From Mycobacterium sp. (GTDB lineage: Bacteria > Actinomycetota > Actinomycetes > Mycobacteriales > Mycobacteriaceae): a DNA stretch of 64,000 nucleotides. Below the pieces are notes generated by a model, which was not told the DNA's origin, searched no databases, and saw only the letters and a list, made by a program, of their open reading frames with translations. Below, in pieces: positions 35,690 to 44,532 of the stretch. The stretch is taken from NCBI GenBank assembly GCA_020438865.1, contig JAGQTU010000002.1, positions 124,001-188,000 on the forward strand. Direction: 5' to 3'. Every line of letters begins with the position of its first letter. The stretch's first letter is position 1. The position numbers and the translations under genes are program-made.

Positions 35690-37030
35690 TCAGGCACCGG
35701 ACAGCAATCGGTCGACGCTGCGGATCGCCAGCGCCGCCGCGGTCAGTGTGGGATTGACGGCCAGCGGGTCCGGAATGACGCCGACGGTGGCCAGGTAGAG
35801 ATTCTCGGTACCCCACACTCGTCCGAACTCGTCCGTCACGCAGGTGCCGTCGTCGGCGGCTCCCATGCGGCAGGTGCCCATCACGTGGGCGAAGCCCAGC
35901 TCCATCCACTGCGGCTCCAAACCCGCTCGAAAGCGTCCCAGCGCCCCGGCCAACTCGTGCTGGTCGGCGAGCACCGCCGCCATCCGCGCCCGGTCGGCCT
36001 CCCGCAGCGGGACGTCGAAGGCCACGGCCCCGTCATCGGCGATCGTCATCGTGTTGTCCGGGTGGATGTCGACCGGGCAGAACGTCTGGATCTCGAGCAG
36101 CCGGTGTGCAGGCAGATCAACATCGGGGGCCGACGGTGGTACGGGATTGGTATCGCGCAGCAGCATGGTATTCCAGGGTGCGCCCGGGGCCGGCGGAATC
36201 CACAGCCGCGGCGGCACATCACCAGCGCCGCCGCACACGTCCGGGTCAAGCACCAGCTGCGAATACAGAACCGGGTGATAGGTGAGACGGCAGCCGAGGG
36301 CCGGGTGCCGAATTCCCGAGCGGTGCAGCAGGATCGGAGTGTCGAAGGCTCCGGCGGCCACGACCACCGCCGAGGCCGGCACGGTCGGGCCGTCGGCCAG
36401 CCGCACCCCCGAAGCGCGCCCACGGTGGAACAGAACGTGGCGAACGTCGGCGGTCTCGATCCGCACCCCGACGCCGGCCAGGATGTCATCTGTGGCGACA
36501 TAGTGGACGGTGTCGGGAGCCACGAGGCGGCCGGCCATCGGCTGCCCGCGGAGATCACGGCCGGCCGCGGCGAGCACGGGTCCGAGGCGTTCCAGGATCC
36601 GTTGCTGGCGAACCGAACCGGAGAACGTGTCGTCGGTGACGCCCAGGTAGCGTTCGGCGGCGCCGAGGTAGTGTTCCCACTCGTCATCCGACAGCAATTC
36701 ACCGCGTTCGGCCGGCGTCGGCCTGGGGCAGTTATTGGTCCACAACACGCCCTGGCCGCCGACCGCGGCGCTCACCGACGCCCCCGGCAACCCCCGCGGC
36801 GGCGCGGTTTGGTCGAAATAGGTTATGTGCGAGGCGATTCCGGCGAAGAACGAGTCCGGGTCCCGCTGGTATCGGGCCTGGTTTCGGACGTGGGAGCCCG
36901 GTGGATCCGAGATCGCCGGCCCGGCCTCCAAGATGGTCACGGCACGACCTGCCTCGGCAAGACGGCGGGCGGCGACGGCTCCGAGTGGGCCACTGCCGAC
37001 CACCACCACGGGTTCGTTCCGGCTGTTCAT
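35690..37030 (-). CDS. GMC-type FAD oxidoreductase (pyranose oxidase-like)
   Basis: About 446 residues. The FAD motif VVVGSGPLGAVAARRLAEAG is followed by the Glu that binds FAD ribose. AVGGQGVLWTNNCPRP and HVMGTCRMG near 400 are GMC hallmarks, and the C-terminal NPTLTAAALAIRSVDRLL closes the FAD site. The HVMGTCRMG form resembles pyranose 2-oxidase. It oxidises an alcohol, possibly a sugar. No signal peptide. I use the ATG at 37030 with its GGAG site; a GTG two codons upstream is also in frame. It neighbours sodC. Confidence 0.83.
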   Translation of the reverse strand: MNSRNEPVVVVGSGPLGAVAARRLAEAGRAVTILEAGPAISDPPGSHVRNQARYQRDPDSFFAGIASHITYFDQTAPPRGLPGASVSAAVGGQGVLWTNNCPRPTPAERGELLSDDEWEHYLGAAERYLGVTDDTFSGSVRQQRILERLGPVLAAAGRDLRGQPMAGRLVAPDTVHYVATDDILAGVGVRIETADVRHVLFHRGRASGVRLADGPTVPASAVVVAAGAFDTPILLHRSGIRHPALGCRLTYHPVLYSQLVLDPDVCGGAGDVPPRLWIPPAPGAPWNTMLLRDTNPVPPSAPDVDLPAHRLLEIQTFCPVDIHPDNTMTIADDGAVAFDVPLREADRARMAAVLADQHELAGALGRFRAGLEPQWMELGFAHVMGTCRMGAADDGTCVTDEFGRVWGTENLYLATVGVIPDPLAVNPTLTAAALAIRSVDRLLSGA

Positions 37031-37089
37031 CTGCACTCCTATACCACCGGCGTCGACTGTAGGTCGAACTCACCGTGGCGACGTGCGGA

Positions 37090-37950
37090 TCAGGCTCCCG
37101 GGGCCGCCGTCGTCGTGGTGACCGGCGGTGCCGCCGTGGTGGTGGTCGGGAGGGACGGCGTCGTGGTGACCGTCGTCGTGGGGGTGGCCGACGGCGACGT
37201 CTCGGTGGCGGAGGTGGTGGTGCTCGTCGTGGCCTCCCCCGGCGCCGGCACGGCCGTCACGGTCGTTGAGGTGACCGTCGAGGTGCTGGTGGACGTGGAC
37301 GCCGCGGTTGCGCTGGCCGGCGCGAGAACCGCGCAGGCCACTCGCTTGCCGGCATCGCCGGTGGCCATCGTGGTCTCGTCGGGACCGGGCTTGCCGTCGA
37401 CGGAGTAGCGCGGCGGAATGTTGGCGAAGTTGTCCGCGCCCTCGTGGATGATCAGTGCCGCCCCCTCCGGGCCGGTCAGGTCGGCCTTGGTGAAGGCGTC
37501 GGTGGTGGTGACCAGCTTGGCCGACCCGTCCGACCGGACCTCCAGCGACGTCAGGTCACCGCTGGCCGGATGGCCGGTATGCCCGGGCACCTGCAGGTGT
37601 CCGCCCGCGGAGTTGAAGTTGCCCGGCGCTCCCCCACTGGGCGCCACCGAGTCGGCCTCGCACTTTCCCACCGAGTGGATGTGCAGGCCGTGGAAACCGG
37701 GCGCGAGGATGCCACCGCTGACGGTCTCGACGGTCACCGTCGCATAGCCGTCGGACCAGTCGAAGGTGGCGTCGGCGACCGGCTTGCCGTCGGCCGTCTT
37801 CAGTTGTGCGGTAAGGGTTTCCGCGCCCGCCGTAGTGGTCGAGGTGGTCGACGAGCTGGTCTGGTTCGACCCGTTGTCAGACGAGCAGCCCACCAACAGG
37901 GCGACGGGAGTGATCAGGACAGCGGCGCAGGCAGTGACACGACTAGGCAT
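37090..37950 (-). CDS. sodC: Cu/Zn-type superoxide dismutase lipoprotein with Thr-rich tail
   Basis: 286 residues. The lipobox LLVGC (Cys22) anchors it outside the membrane. The SodC domain spans about 45-208. Copper ligands are in HGLHIH (His88, His90... by motif), the bridging His in GGHLQ and a late His in [10 protein letters not shown]. The disulfide Cys pair is in VGKCE and KRVACAV. As in M. tuberculosis SodC the zinc loop is short, so a copper-only enzyme is likely. Unusually, about 76 residues of Ser/Thr/Ala/Pro follow the domain. It dismutates superoxide at the cell surface. Confidence 0.88.
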   Translation of the reverse strand: MPSRVTACAAVLITPVALLVGCSSDNGSNQTSSSTTSTTTAGAETLTAQLKTADGKPVADATFDWSDGYATVTVETVSGGILAPGFHGLHIHSVGKCEADSVAPSGGAPGNFNSAGGHLQVPGHTGHPASGDLTSLEVRSDGSAKLVTTTDAFTKADLTGPEGAALIIHEGADNFANIPPRYSVDGKPGPDETTMATGDAGKRVACAVLAPASATAASTSTSTSTVTSTTVTAVPAPGEATTSTTTSATETSPSATPTTTVTTTPSLPTTTTAAPPVTTTTAAPGA

Positions 37951-38015
37951 TTCCGTACCCTACCCACTGAACCGCTCCCACAAACTGGCGTTCCACTGGG
38001 AAGTGGGCCAGACCG

Positions 38016-38828
38016 TCAGGAGATGCGGATCCAGTCGACGAGCATCGACACCGGGAAGTTGGTCAGGGCGGGGTCGCCGCCACCGGGCCCCCCGATCGCG
38101 AGGTTGAACATCGGGCTCAGCCAGTACCCCGGATTGTTGAACGGCCAGCGCAGGTCGGTCGGGTTGCCGTGGACCGGGATGGGCTTGGGCGGCACCGTGA
38201 AGTACGGCTTGGCGCCGTCGACGTAGTCCCGCCAGAACTTGAACCCGTTCTCGTCCCAGCGCATCCGCCAGTTGTGCCAGGCACCGTCGACCAAGCCCGC
38301 AATCGACTTGCTCTCCCACGTCTTTCCGTTCGATGCGGCGTGAACCGTCGTCCCCGGGGGCCAGTTGAGGTTGCCGTAGAACTCCATGATGTCCACCTCG
38401 CCGTCGGGCAGCGGGTCTTCGTTGACGGCCCAGAACGCAGGCCAGGCCCCCGGTACCAGGCAGTCGAGCTTGACGCGCGCCTCCCAGGTGTGGCCCATCG
38501 GCACCCGCCAGTTCCCGCGCACCTTGCCGCTGAAGTACGTGTCGTCTTCCCGGGTGGCCCGGATCACCAGGTTCGAATTCCCGTCCAGAAAGACGTTCTG
38601 CCGGTCGTCGCGGTACTGGCTCGCGACCGGCGGCCACGTGTCGTCCTGCCAGTTCTGCACCGTCCAGTTTCCCGGATTGGGGGGCGAGCCCGCGGGTCCG
38701 TCGAAGTCATCCTCGAACAGGTAGGCACCACCTGGGGGAGCCGCGTCGGCGCGCGGGAGCGGGATCGCGGCGGCCAGCAGGCCCAGCCCCGATATCAGGA
38801 ACATGCTTCGGCGGTCCAGTTCAGGCAC
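38016..38828 (-). CDS. exported glycoside hydrolase family 16 (beta-glucanase-like)
   Basis: A 270-residue enzyme with an N-terminal signal that starts DRRSMF and runs LISGLGLLAAAIPLPRADA. The catalytic GH16 motif is EVDIMEF (nucleophile Glu, assisting Asp, acid/base Glu). The flanking strands WEARVKLDCLVPGAWPAFWAVNE and HNWRMRWDENGFKFWRDY are typical. The family cleaves beta-1,3- or mixed-linkage glucans and related polymers, outside the cell here. It resembles the M. tuberculosis glucanase-like Rv0315 by motif. It lies between sodC and an epimerase gene on the same strand. Confidence 0.9.
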   Translation of the reverse strand: MPELDRRSMFLISGLGLLAAAIPLPRADAAPPGGAYLFEDDFDGPAGSPPNPGNWTVQNWQDDTWPPVASQYRDDRQNVFLDGNSNLVIRATREDDTYFSGKVRGNWRVPMGHTWEARVKLDCLVPGAWPAFWAVNEDPLPDGEVDIMEFYGNLNWPPGTTVHAASNGKTWESKSIAGLVDGAWHNWRMRWDENGFKFWRDYVDGAKPYFTVPPKPIPVHGNPTDLRWPFNNPGYWLSPMFNLAIGGPGGGDPALTNFPVSMLVDWIRIS

Positions 38829-38877
38829 CGCTCAACCATAAAGACACCAACCGCGCTCCGGAGCCATTCCTACCGGA

Positions 38878-39780
38878 TCAGAGGGCGACGAGTTCGGGGT
38901 GGAACTTGGCGGCCATGCGGCGCATCCCGTCGCGCCAGTCGACGGTAGTGGTGCCGATAAGCTCATGCATCCTGCTGACGTCCAACGGATTACCACGCAG
39001 CGCCCGATCGCTCTCCTCGAACACCGGCTCCCTGCCGACGAGCGAGCCGAGGTAGGCACACCAGTCTTGAATGCTGATGAACTGGTCACCGGCCCAGTTG
39101 ACCGTGGTTGCCGGAACCGAGGCCAGCTCAAGCAGTTTCGGGATCATCGCGATGATGTCGTCCTCGTGGATCGGGTTATAGACGGCCGGGCCGCCGGGCG
39201 GCACCGGGATGGGTGTGCCGTTGAGCATCATCTCCAGGTGGTAGCGCTGCCAACCGCCGTTGTCGCCGTATGGGACGTTGAGGCGCGCAATGGTGGCCGG
39301 GATACCTAGGGCGCGCGCCATGGTGGCGACGACGACCTCTCCGGCGATCTTGGAGATGGAGTAGGTCGGGAGCAGGGGCGTGTGGTTGTCGCCGTAAACG
39401 GTGCGTTCGGTCCGGGGTTCGTCGTTCGGCGGATCGTAGACAGCGCCGGACGAGCAATGCAGGAAGGCCCTCACGCCCCGGCAGTGCGACATGAGCAGGC
39501 CGGCGGACTCCGCATTGACCGCGAGGTCCTTGTCCCACCTGCCGCTCTTGGCCACCGCGAAGTTGAGCACGTAGTCGAAGTCTGCCGGGAGCCCGGTGAA
39601 GTCCCCGGCGGCCATGTTGACCGCCGCGCACCGAACTCCGGCCTGCTCGAGGCGTTCCCGCGCCGAAGGATCGGTGAAGCGCGCGGCCCCCCACACCTCG
39701 TTGTCGGCCGCGAAGGCCAGGGCGATCGGGGTAGCGACCTGGCCCGTCGCTCCGGTGATGAGAATCTTGGATCCGCGCAT
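38878..39780 (-). CDS. NAD-dependent epimerase/dehydratase (extended SDR)
   Basis: A 300-residue extended short-chain dehydrogenase. NAD binding is at ITGATGQVATPIA (about 8-20), an SSGAVYD segment supplies the catalytic Ser, and the YSISK motif gives Tyr and Lys. It is most like sugar-nucleotide epimerases and dehydratases. The substrate is unknown and no glycosyltransferases adjoin. The gene is next to the tRNA-Leu gene on the same strand. Confidence 0.85.
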   Translation of the reverse strand: MRGSKILITGATGQVATPIALAFAADNEVWGAARFTDPSARERLEQAGVRCAAVNMAAGDFTGLPADFDYVLNFAVAKSGRWDKDLAVNAESAGLLMSHCRGVRAFLHCSSGAVYDPPNDEPRTERTVYGDNHTPLLPTYSISKIAGEVVVATMARALGIPATIARLNVPYGDNGGWQRYHLEMMLNGTPIPVPPGGPAVYNPIHEDDIIAMIPKLLELASVPATTVNWAGDQFISIQDWCAYLGSLVGREPVFEESDRALRGNPLDVSRMHELIGTTTVDWRDGMRRMAAKFHPELVAL

Positions 39781-39852
39781 CGGCTGATGGTAGGCAGCCG
39801 ATCACGCCGGGACGGCGATTTGGTGAGTCTTGCTTGAACTGGTCAGATCCAG

Positions 39853-39926
39853 TGCCCCCAGTGCGACTCGAACGCACACTTGGCGGATTTTAAGTCCGCT
39901 GCCTCTGCCGATTGGGCTATGGGGGC
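39853..39926 (-). tRNA. tRNA-Leu (anticodon UAA), short variable arm
   Basis: A 74-nt cloverleaf on the minus strand. The acceptor arms GCCCCCA/TGGGGGC pair perfectly, with discriminator A. The anticodon stem is GCGGA/TCCGC with loop CTTAAAA, giving UAA, which reads the Leu codon UUA. The T arm is GTGCG-TTCGAGT-CGCAC. The D stem has one C-A mismatch. CCA is not encoded. The variable region is only about five nt (CAAGT), whereas bacterial Leu tRNAs normally have a long variable arm. UUA is rare in this GC-rich genome. A TACGCT -10 candidate lies upstream. Confidence 0.88.
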
Positions 39927-40003
39927 TTCCCAGCAGAGAGCGTACTTTCCGGCGCTCACCGCCGAGGTTGGCGCACCGGCCCTTTCAGGCGTCGGACTGC
40001 CGG

Positions 40004-40390
40004 TCAGTTGTTGCTGTTCGGGCAGGACAGGGTGAGGAAGACGGTGGTGTTGGGCGGCGGGTTGCTGCCCTTGAGGCCGTCGACCGACGTGATCCGGCAC
40101 TGCGAGAGCACGCTGCTGCCCGAGTAGCCGCCGCCGTTGTTGATCTGCACGATGTAGCCCTGGCTCTCCAGGGCCAGCATTGCGTCGGCGGCGTTCTGGT
40201 TCTGGTTGAACGCCCTGGGCGGCATGTTGATCACGCCCTTCTCCACCGGCGACGGCGGGGCGGGCGTGGTTGTGCTCGTGGGCCCCTGCTCGGTGCTGCT
40301 GGAGCAGCCCGCGGTCAGTCCCCCGGCACCGGCGAGCGCCGCCCCGGCCCCCACCATCGCCACCGCCCTGGCCGCATTCGATCGAGGCAT
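40004..40390 (-). CDS. QGY-family lipoprotein
   Basis: A 128-residue lipoprotein. I use the ATG at 40390 with a GGAGGGAAGG site. The frame to 40465 has no such site. The signal peptide ends in the lipobox LTAGC, followed by a Ser/Thr/Pro linker. The mature domain has LESQGYIVQINNGG, LSQCRITSV and a C-terminal LSCPNSNN. This is the same GY-V-x-I, L-S-Q-C, late-Cys pattern as the secreted protein at 24026-24346. Function unknown. Confidence 0.82.
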   Translation of the reverse strand: MPRSNAARAVAMVGAGAALAGAGGLTAGCSSSTEQGPTSTTTPAPPSPVEKGVINMPPRAFNQNQNAADAMLALESQGYIVQINNGGGYSGSSVLSQCRITSVDGLKGSNPPPNTTVFLTLSCPNSNN

Positions 40391-40520
40391 CGACAACCCT
40401 TCCCTCCGGTTGAGTGGACGGCCGCCACAGCCCGCCGCCGGCCGACCGTAGCAGCCCGCGGGCACCGGGGCCGGGCGCGCGATTGTTGTTCACCTGTCGG
40501 CCATCCCGGGAAAGCGGTGG

Positions 40521-40680
40521 TCAACCGACCGTGGCCGGGCGTCCCGGGGTATCGGCATCGTCGAGCATGGTGAGCTCGACCCCACCAGCAGGGTGGCCAC
40601 CGCGTTGCCGGAGAAGTTCGTGACCGGGCGCGCCTCGGACATGAACCGGTCGATCCCCACGATGAGGCCGACCCCGTCGA
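40521..40680 (-). pseudogene. C-terminal remnant of a DctA-type dicarboxylate symporter
   Basis: On the minus strand about 40678-40583 encode [20 protein letters not shown] followed by [11 protein letters not shown]. This is the near-C-terminal membrane/substrate motif of the DctA sodium:dicarboxylate symporter family. After LLVG the frame fails. The plausible tail ([14 protein letters not shown]...) continues in another minus frame to a stop at 40523-40521. Upstream of the match there is no further homology, so about 50 codons survive out of roughly 440. It lies in the 412-bp gap between a lipoprotein and a permease gene; otherwise the gap holds only the permease promoter. Confidence 0.75.
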
Positions 40681-40802
40681 GCAGTTCCGGGCGATGCGCC
40701 TCGGCTTCCTTCCGGGCCAGCGGCCGTGCCCCGTTTGTTCCGTTTTGCAATTCACCGTATGTGGTACAGGTCACAATTGCAGGGGAGAGCAAGGAGGCAG
40801 AT

Positions 40803-42626
40803 GTGTCCGCGACGCCCGAACTGCGCAAGGCCCTGAGTCAGCGGCAGCTGACCATGATCGCGATCGGCGGGGTGATCGGCGCCGGCCTGTTCGTCGGCTC
40901 CGGGGTGGTCATCCGGGACACCGGGCCCGGGGCGTTCATCACCTACGGACTGTCCGGCCTGCTGATCATCATGGTGATGCGGATGCTCGCCGAGATGGCG
41001 GTGGCCAACCCGTCCACCGGGTCGTTCGCCGACTACGCCCGCACCGCGCTCGGCGACTGGGCCGGCTTCTCGGTCGGCTGGTTGTACTGGTACTTCTGGG
41101 TGATCGTCGTCGGCTTCGAGGCGATCGCCGGCGCCAAGATCATCCAGTACTGGGTGCCCGGCGCCCCGCTGTGGCTGACCGCGCTGCTGCTGCTCATCGC
41201 GATGACGGCGACCAACCTGTTCTCGGTGTCCTCGTTCGGCGAATTCGAGTACTGGTTCGCCGGCATCAAGGTCGGCGCGATCGTCGTGTTCCTGGTGATC
41301 GGGTCGCTCTACGTGTTCGGCCTGTGGCCGCACAAGAACATGGACTTCTCCAACCTGTGGACGCACGGCGGCTTCTTCCCGCACGGAGTCAGCGCGGTCA
41401 CCGTCGGCGTGGTGACCGTCATCTTCTCGATGGTCGGTCCCGAGATCGCGACGATCGCCGCCGCCGAGTCCTCCGATCCCGAACGTGCGGTGGCCAAGGC
41501 CGCCAACTCCGTGATCGTCCGGATCGCCGTCTTCTTCGTCGGCTCCGCATTCCTGCTCGTGACGATCATGCCGTGGAACGACGAGCAGGCCGGCGCCTCG
41601 CCGTTCGTCGCGGCCTTCGAGCGCATGGGCATCCCCTACGCCAACCAGATCATGAACGCGGTGGTCCTCACCGCAGTGCTGAGCTGTCTCAACTCCGGGA
41701 TGTACACGGCGTCGCGAATGTTGTTCGTGCTGGCCGCACGTCGGGAGGCCCCGCCGCAATTGGTGTCGGTGACCCGGCGCGGCGTCCCGGCCGTGTCGAT
41801 CCTGACCTCGTCGATCGTGGGACTGCTGTGCGTGATCGCCGCCGCGTTCGCGGAGAAGTCCATCTTCGCGTTCCTGCTGAACTCCAGCGGAGCGATCATC
41901 CTGTTCGTCTACCTGCTGATCGTCATCTCGCACATCGTGCTGCGCTACCGGACACCCGACGGCGAACTCAAGGTCAAGATGTGGCTGTTCCCGGTGCTGT
42001 CGCTGATCACCGCTGCGGCAATCATTTTGATCCTGGTGCAGATGTACCTGCAGCCGGCCGTGCGCTCCCAACTGGTGCTGAGCCTGCTGTCATGGGCGGT
42101 CGTGATCGTGCTGTTCTTCGCCAACCGGTGGTTCATCAACAGCCGCCCGGCACCGGCCGGGGTGGCCGCGACGGCACCGCCCCATCGGGTGCTGGTGCTG
42201 GCCAACGAGGTCGTCGATTCCACCGAACTGCTGGAAAAGCTGCGCGAGATCGGCGCGGACCGCGAGACGGCGTTCCAGGTCGTGGTACCCGCAAGCCCGG
42301 TTGAGACCGGCGTCGCGGCCACCCACGGCCCGCTCGACGTGTGGGACGCGACAGTGGCCGCTGCCCAGGAACGGCTGGACAACACGCTCAACACGCTTCG
42401 CGCCGAGGGATTTTCGGCCGAGGGCACGCTGGGTGACTACCGGCCACTGCGCGCACTGGCCGCCGGCGTCGAGTCGTTCCACCCCGACCAGATCGTGATC
42501 GCAACCGCACCTCCGAGCGAATCGATCTGGCATCGCTTCGATGTCGTCGACCGCGCCCGCGGCGAGTACGACGTGCCGGTCACCAACGTCATCTCCCAGG
42601 CGGGCACCGTGGGGCGCGCGCCGTGA
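40803..42626 (+). CDS. APC-family amino acid permease with C-terminal stress-protein-like domain
   Basis: About 607 residues. The first 450 form a 12-helix amino acid/GABA permease: it starts with the [24 protein letters not shown] helix 1 motif and has [12 protein letters not shown] in helix 6. The last 150 or so residues, after a cytoplasmic linker, resemble one universal stress protein unit. I chose the GTG at 40803 because AGGAGG lies 5 nt upstream. It overlaps the next gene, a tandem universal stress protein, by 4 bp. Substrate unknown. Confidence 0.88.
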   Translation: MSATPELRKALSQRQLTMIAIGGVIGAGLFVGSGVVIRDTGPGAFITYGLSGLLIIMVMRMLAEMAVANPSTGSFADYARTALGDWAGFSVGWLYWYFWVIVVGFEAIAGAKIIQYWVPGAPLWLTALLLLIAMTATNLFSVSSFGEFEYWFAGIKVGAIVVFLVIGSLYVFGLWPHKNMDFSNLWTHGGFFPHGVSAVTVGVVTVIFSMVGPEIATIAAAESSDPERAVAKAANSVIVRIAVFFVGSAFLLVTIMPWNDEQAGASPFVAAFERMGIPYANQIMNAVVLTAVLSCLNSGMYTASRMLFVLAARREAPPQLVSVTRRGVPAVSILTSSIVGLLCVIAAAFAEKSIFAFLLNSSGAIILFVYLLIVISHIVLRYRTPDGELKVKMWLFPVLSLITAAAIILILVQMYLQPAVRSQLVLSLLSWAVVIVLFFANRWFINSRPAPAGVAATAPPHRVLVLANEVVDSTELLEKLREIGADRETAFQVVVPASPVETGVAATHGPLDVWDATVAAAQERLDNTLNTLRAEGFSAEGTLGDYRPLRALAAGVESFHPDQIVIATAPPSESIWHRFDVVDRARGEYDVPVTNVISQAGTVGRAP

Positions 42627-43492
42627 CGATCCTGGCCGGCTTCAGCACCAGCCGCCAGAGCGATGCACCGATCAACCTGGCGATCCGGATCGCTCACAGC
42701 AGTGGGGAATCCATCGTCGCCGCGGCCGTGGCCGAGCGCTCCTGGCCGCCCCGTTCGGATCCGGTCGAAGACGAGTACCTGACCGTTGTGTGCGACCAGG
42801 CCCGCACATCACTGGAACAGGTGATCGGCCGGGTGGGCGGTGGCCTGGACATCCCCGTCGTGATCCATCAGGCGACCTCGATTCCGGTCGGGCTGCTCGA
42901 GCTCGCCGAGGAGTACCGCGCCGACGTGGTGGTGGTCGGGTCGTCGTCGTCGGGCCTGCTCGGCCGGGTGACCCTGGGCAGCGTAACCGACCGGCTGGTG
43001 CACACGGCCGCGCTACCGGTGGCGATCGCCCCGCGCGGCTACCCCGCCACACCGGCACCGCTGAGCCGGATCACCGCCGCCTACGGCGGGGAGGCCGACC
43101 TGAACGGTCTGCTCGCGGCGGCCGCCGACCTGGCCACGGCGTGGTCGCTGCCGTTGCGGATCGTGTCGTTCACGGTGCGGCCGGCCTGGTTCGGTTCGAC
43201 GGCGTCCGGCGAGGACCTGGTCGTATCGCACTGGTCCGAGCGCATGCAGGAGGAGATCGCGGCTCAGCTGGACGATATCCGGCAGCGGCTGGCGGTACCC
43301 GATGTCGACGTCGTCGTGGGCAGCGGACGGTCCTGGCGCGACGCCGTGGAGAGCGTGGCCTGGGATGCCGGTGACCTGCTGGCGCTGGGATCGGGCACCG
43401 CCGGCGACCTCTCCCACGTCTTCCTCGGCTCGGCGGCGGCGCGGATCGTCCGGCACTCACCGGTGCCGGTGCTGATCCTGCCGCGTCAATAG
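42623..43492 (+). CDS. tandem universal stress protein
   Basis: 289 residues making two UspA-like units. The first ends in GSSSSGLLGRVTLGSVTDRLVH..LPVAIAP. The second ends in GSGTAGDLSHVFLGSAAARIVRHSPVPVLILP. Both resemble the G-2x-G-9x-G(S/T) ATP-binding loop; the second departs from it slightly. The start GTG overlaps the permease stop (GTGA), so translation is coupled. It probably modulates or senses the permease. The 3' end overlaps the following convergent gene by 7 bp. Confidence 0.9.
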   Translation: MTILAGFSTSRQSDAPINLAIRIAHSSGESIVAAAVAERSWPPRSDPVEDEYLTVVCDQARTSLEQVIGRVGGGLDIPVVIHQATSIPVGLLELAEEYRADVVVVGSSSSGLLGRVTLGSVTDRLVHTAALPVAIAPRGYPATPAPLSRITAAYGGEADLNGLLAAAADLATAWSLPLRIVSFTVRPAWFGSTASGEDLVVSHWSERMQEEIAAQLDDIRQRLAVPDVDVVVGSGRSWRDAVESVAWDAGDLLALGSGTAGDLSHVFLGSAAARIVRHSPVPVLILPRQ

Positions 43493-44016
43493 GGGCCGAA
43501 CCGGTCGGTGCAGGTGAAGGGCTCGTCGCGCCAGTAGGTGTTGTGCTGGGCGTCGTACACGACCGGGTACTGCGTTGCCGGATCGCAGAGCTTGTCGATC
43601 TGGGCGGGGTCACCGGATGCGATGGTGAACCAGTACTGGTTGGTGTCCGCACTGATGTTCTCGCACTTGTAGAAGAAGCCGATCAGGCCGGGGCCGAAGA
43701 CATCTCGCAGGAAGTCGGTCGACAGCTTCCGGTTCAGGTTGATGTTGTCGCAGTCGGCCCTCATCCCGGCGACGCTGGTGGTCTGGGCCGCCGCGGTGGT
43801 GAATCCCTTAGCCGTGTGAATGCCCGATGCGGTCCAGCGCGGCGCAGGCAGGCCGGTCTGGTTGGCGACCACAGTCAGGAAGTCGCCCGGAGCGCTCGGG
43901 GTTGTCGGGCTCTCGGGTTGCGCGGCGGCGCTGGGGCAGCCGCCGACGGCCAGCACGGCCGCGATGATCAAAGGCGTTGCCGCGGTGAGCATGCCTCGCT
44001 TCTGGTTGTGTGGCAC
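43486..44016 (-). CDS. exported hypothetical protein, possible lipoprotein
   Basis: A 176-residue product. Its hydrophobic N-terminus ends in VGGC, a weak lipobox. The mature part has four Cys and two aromatic-rich segments (FYKCENISADTNQYWF, NTYWRDEPFTC). The GTG at 44016 has AGGAG upstream. I do not recognise the family. It is probably surface-exposed. It sits 24 bp downstream of another hypothetical gene on the same strand. Confidence 0.7.
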   Translation of the reverse strand: MPHNQKRGMLTAATPLIIAAVLAVGGCPSAAAQPESPTTPSAPGDFLTVVANQTGLPAPRWTASGIHTAKGFTTAAAQTTSVAGMRADCDNINLNRKLSTDFLRDVFGPGLIGFFYKCENISADTNQYWFTIASGDPAQIDKLCDPATQYPVVYDAQHNTYWRDEPFTCTDRFGPY

Positions 44017-44040
44017 ATCGGCTCCTGTCGATGGTTGCGG

Positions 44041-44469
44041 TCAGCCCATGGCCTCGTCGAGCCACAGCTTCTCGATGCGGCCGATCTCCAGGGACAACAG
44101 GGCGACCGTCTCGTTGTCGCAGCGCAGCTCGGTAGCAGTGCGGAGGGCGGCGGCGGCGCCGGATTTGGACAGGTGCGGGCGCAAAGTCTCGAACCACTCG
44201 TCCCCGACCGCGTTGGGCGCCGCCGATCCGTCGGCGCTGTCGGCGAGCGACCGCTGGTAGGAGTCGCGGGCGTGCTCGAGGCCCATCCGCCACAGTTTGA
44301 TGGTGGTATCGCGTTGCGCCCGAAGGCTGGCCACCACCTGGTGGCGGCGCTCCGCCTCGGAGGTACGGCGCTGAGCGGCGTTGTCCAGGGCGGACTTCAG
44401 CAGGGTGATGAGCCCCGTCGACGACGCACCCGCGACGGCGCCGACTATGCCCATCATCGCCAAATTCAT
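44041..44469 (-). CDS. hypothetical protein with one membrane segment and helical tail
   Basis: 142 residues from the ATG at 44469. One hydrophobic segment (MMGIVGAVAGASSTGLITLL) is followed by a charged, Ala-rich helix that could form a coiled coil (AQRRTSEAERRHQVVASLRAQRD). The C-terminal part is helical without known motif. An ATG at 44526 would add a Cys-rich N-terminus, and neither start has a clear ribosome site. Function unknown. Confidence 0.6.
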   Translation of the reverse strand: MNLAMMGIVGAVAGASSTGLITLLKSALDNAAQRRTSEAERRHQVVASLRAQRDTTIKLWRMGLEHARDSYQRSLADSADGSAAPNAVGDEWFETLRPHLSKSGAAAALRTATELRCDNETVALLSLEIGRIEKLWLDEAMG

Positions 44470-44532
44470 CGGCGGTATTGAACCACATGGGCATTTCCCC
44501 GAGCACCGTTTTCCGGCATCGGTCATTGGCCG

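Noticed and set aside
39781..40003. tRNA gene as a phage or island attachment site
   Set aside because: No integrase gene or repeated copy of the tRNA 3' end was seen in the window.
40490..40828. 112-codon minus-strand frame as an intact gene
   Set aside because: Only about 33 codons match the DctA family; the rest of the frame overlaps the permease start and shows no homology, so it is called a remnant.
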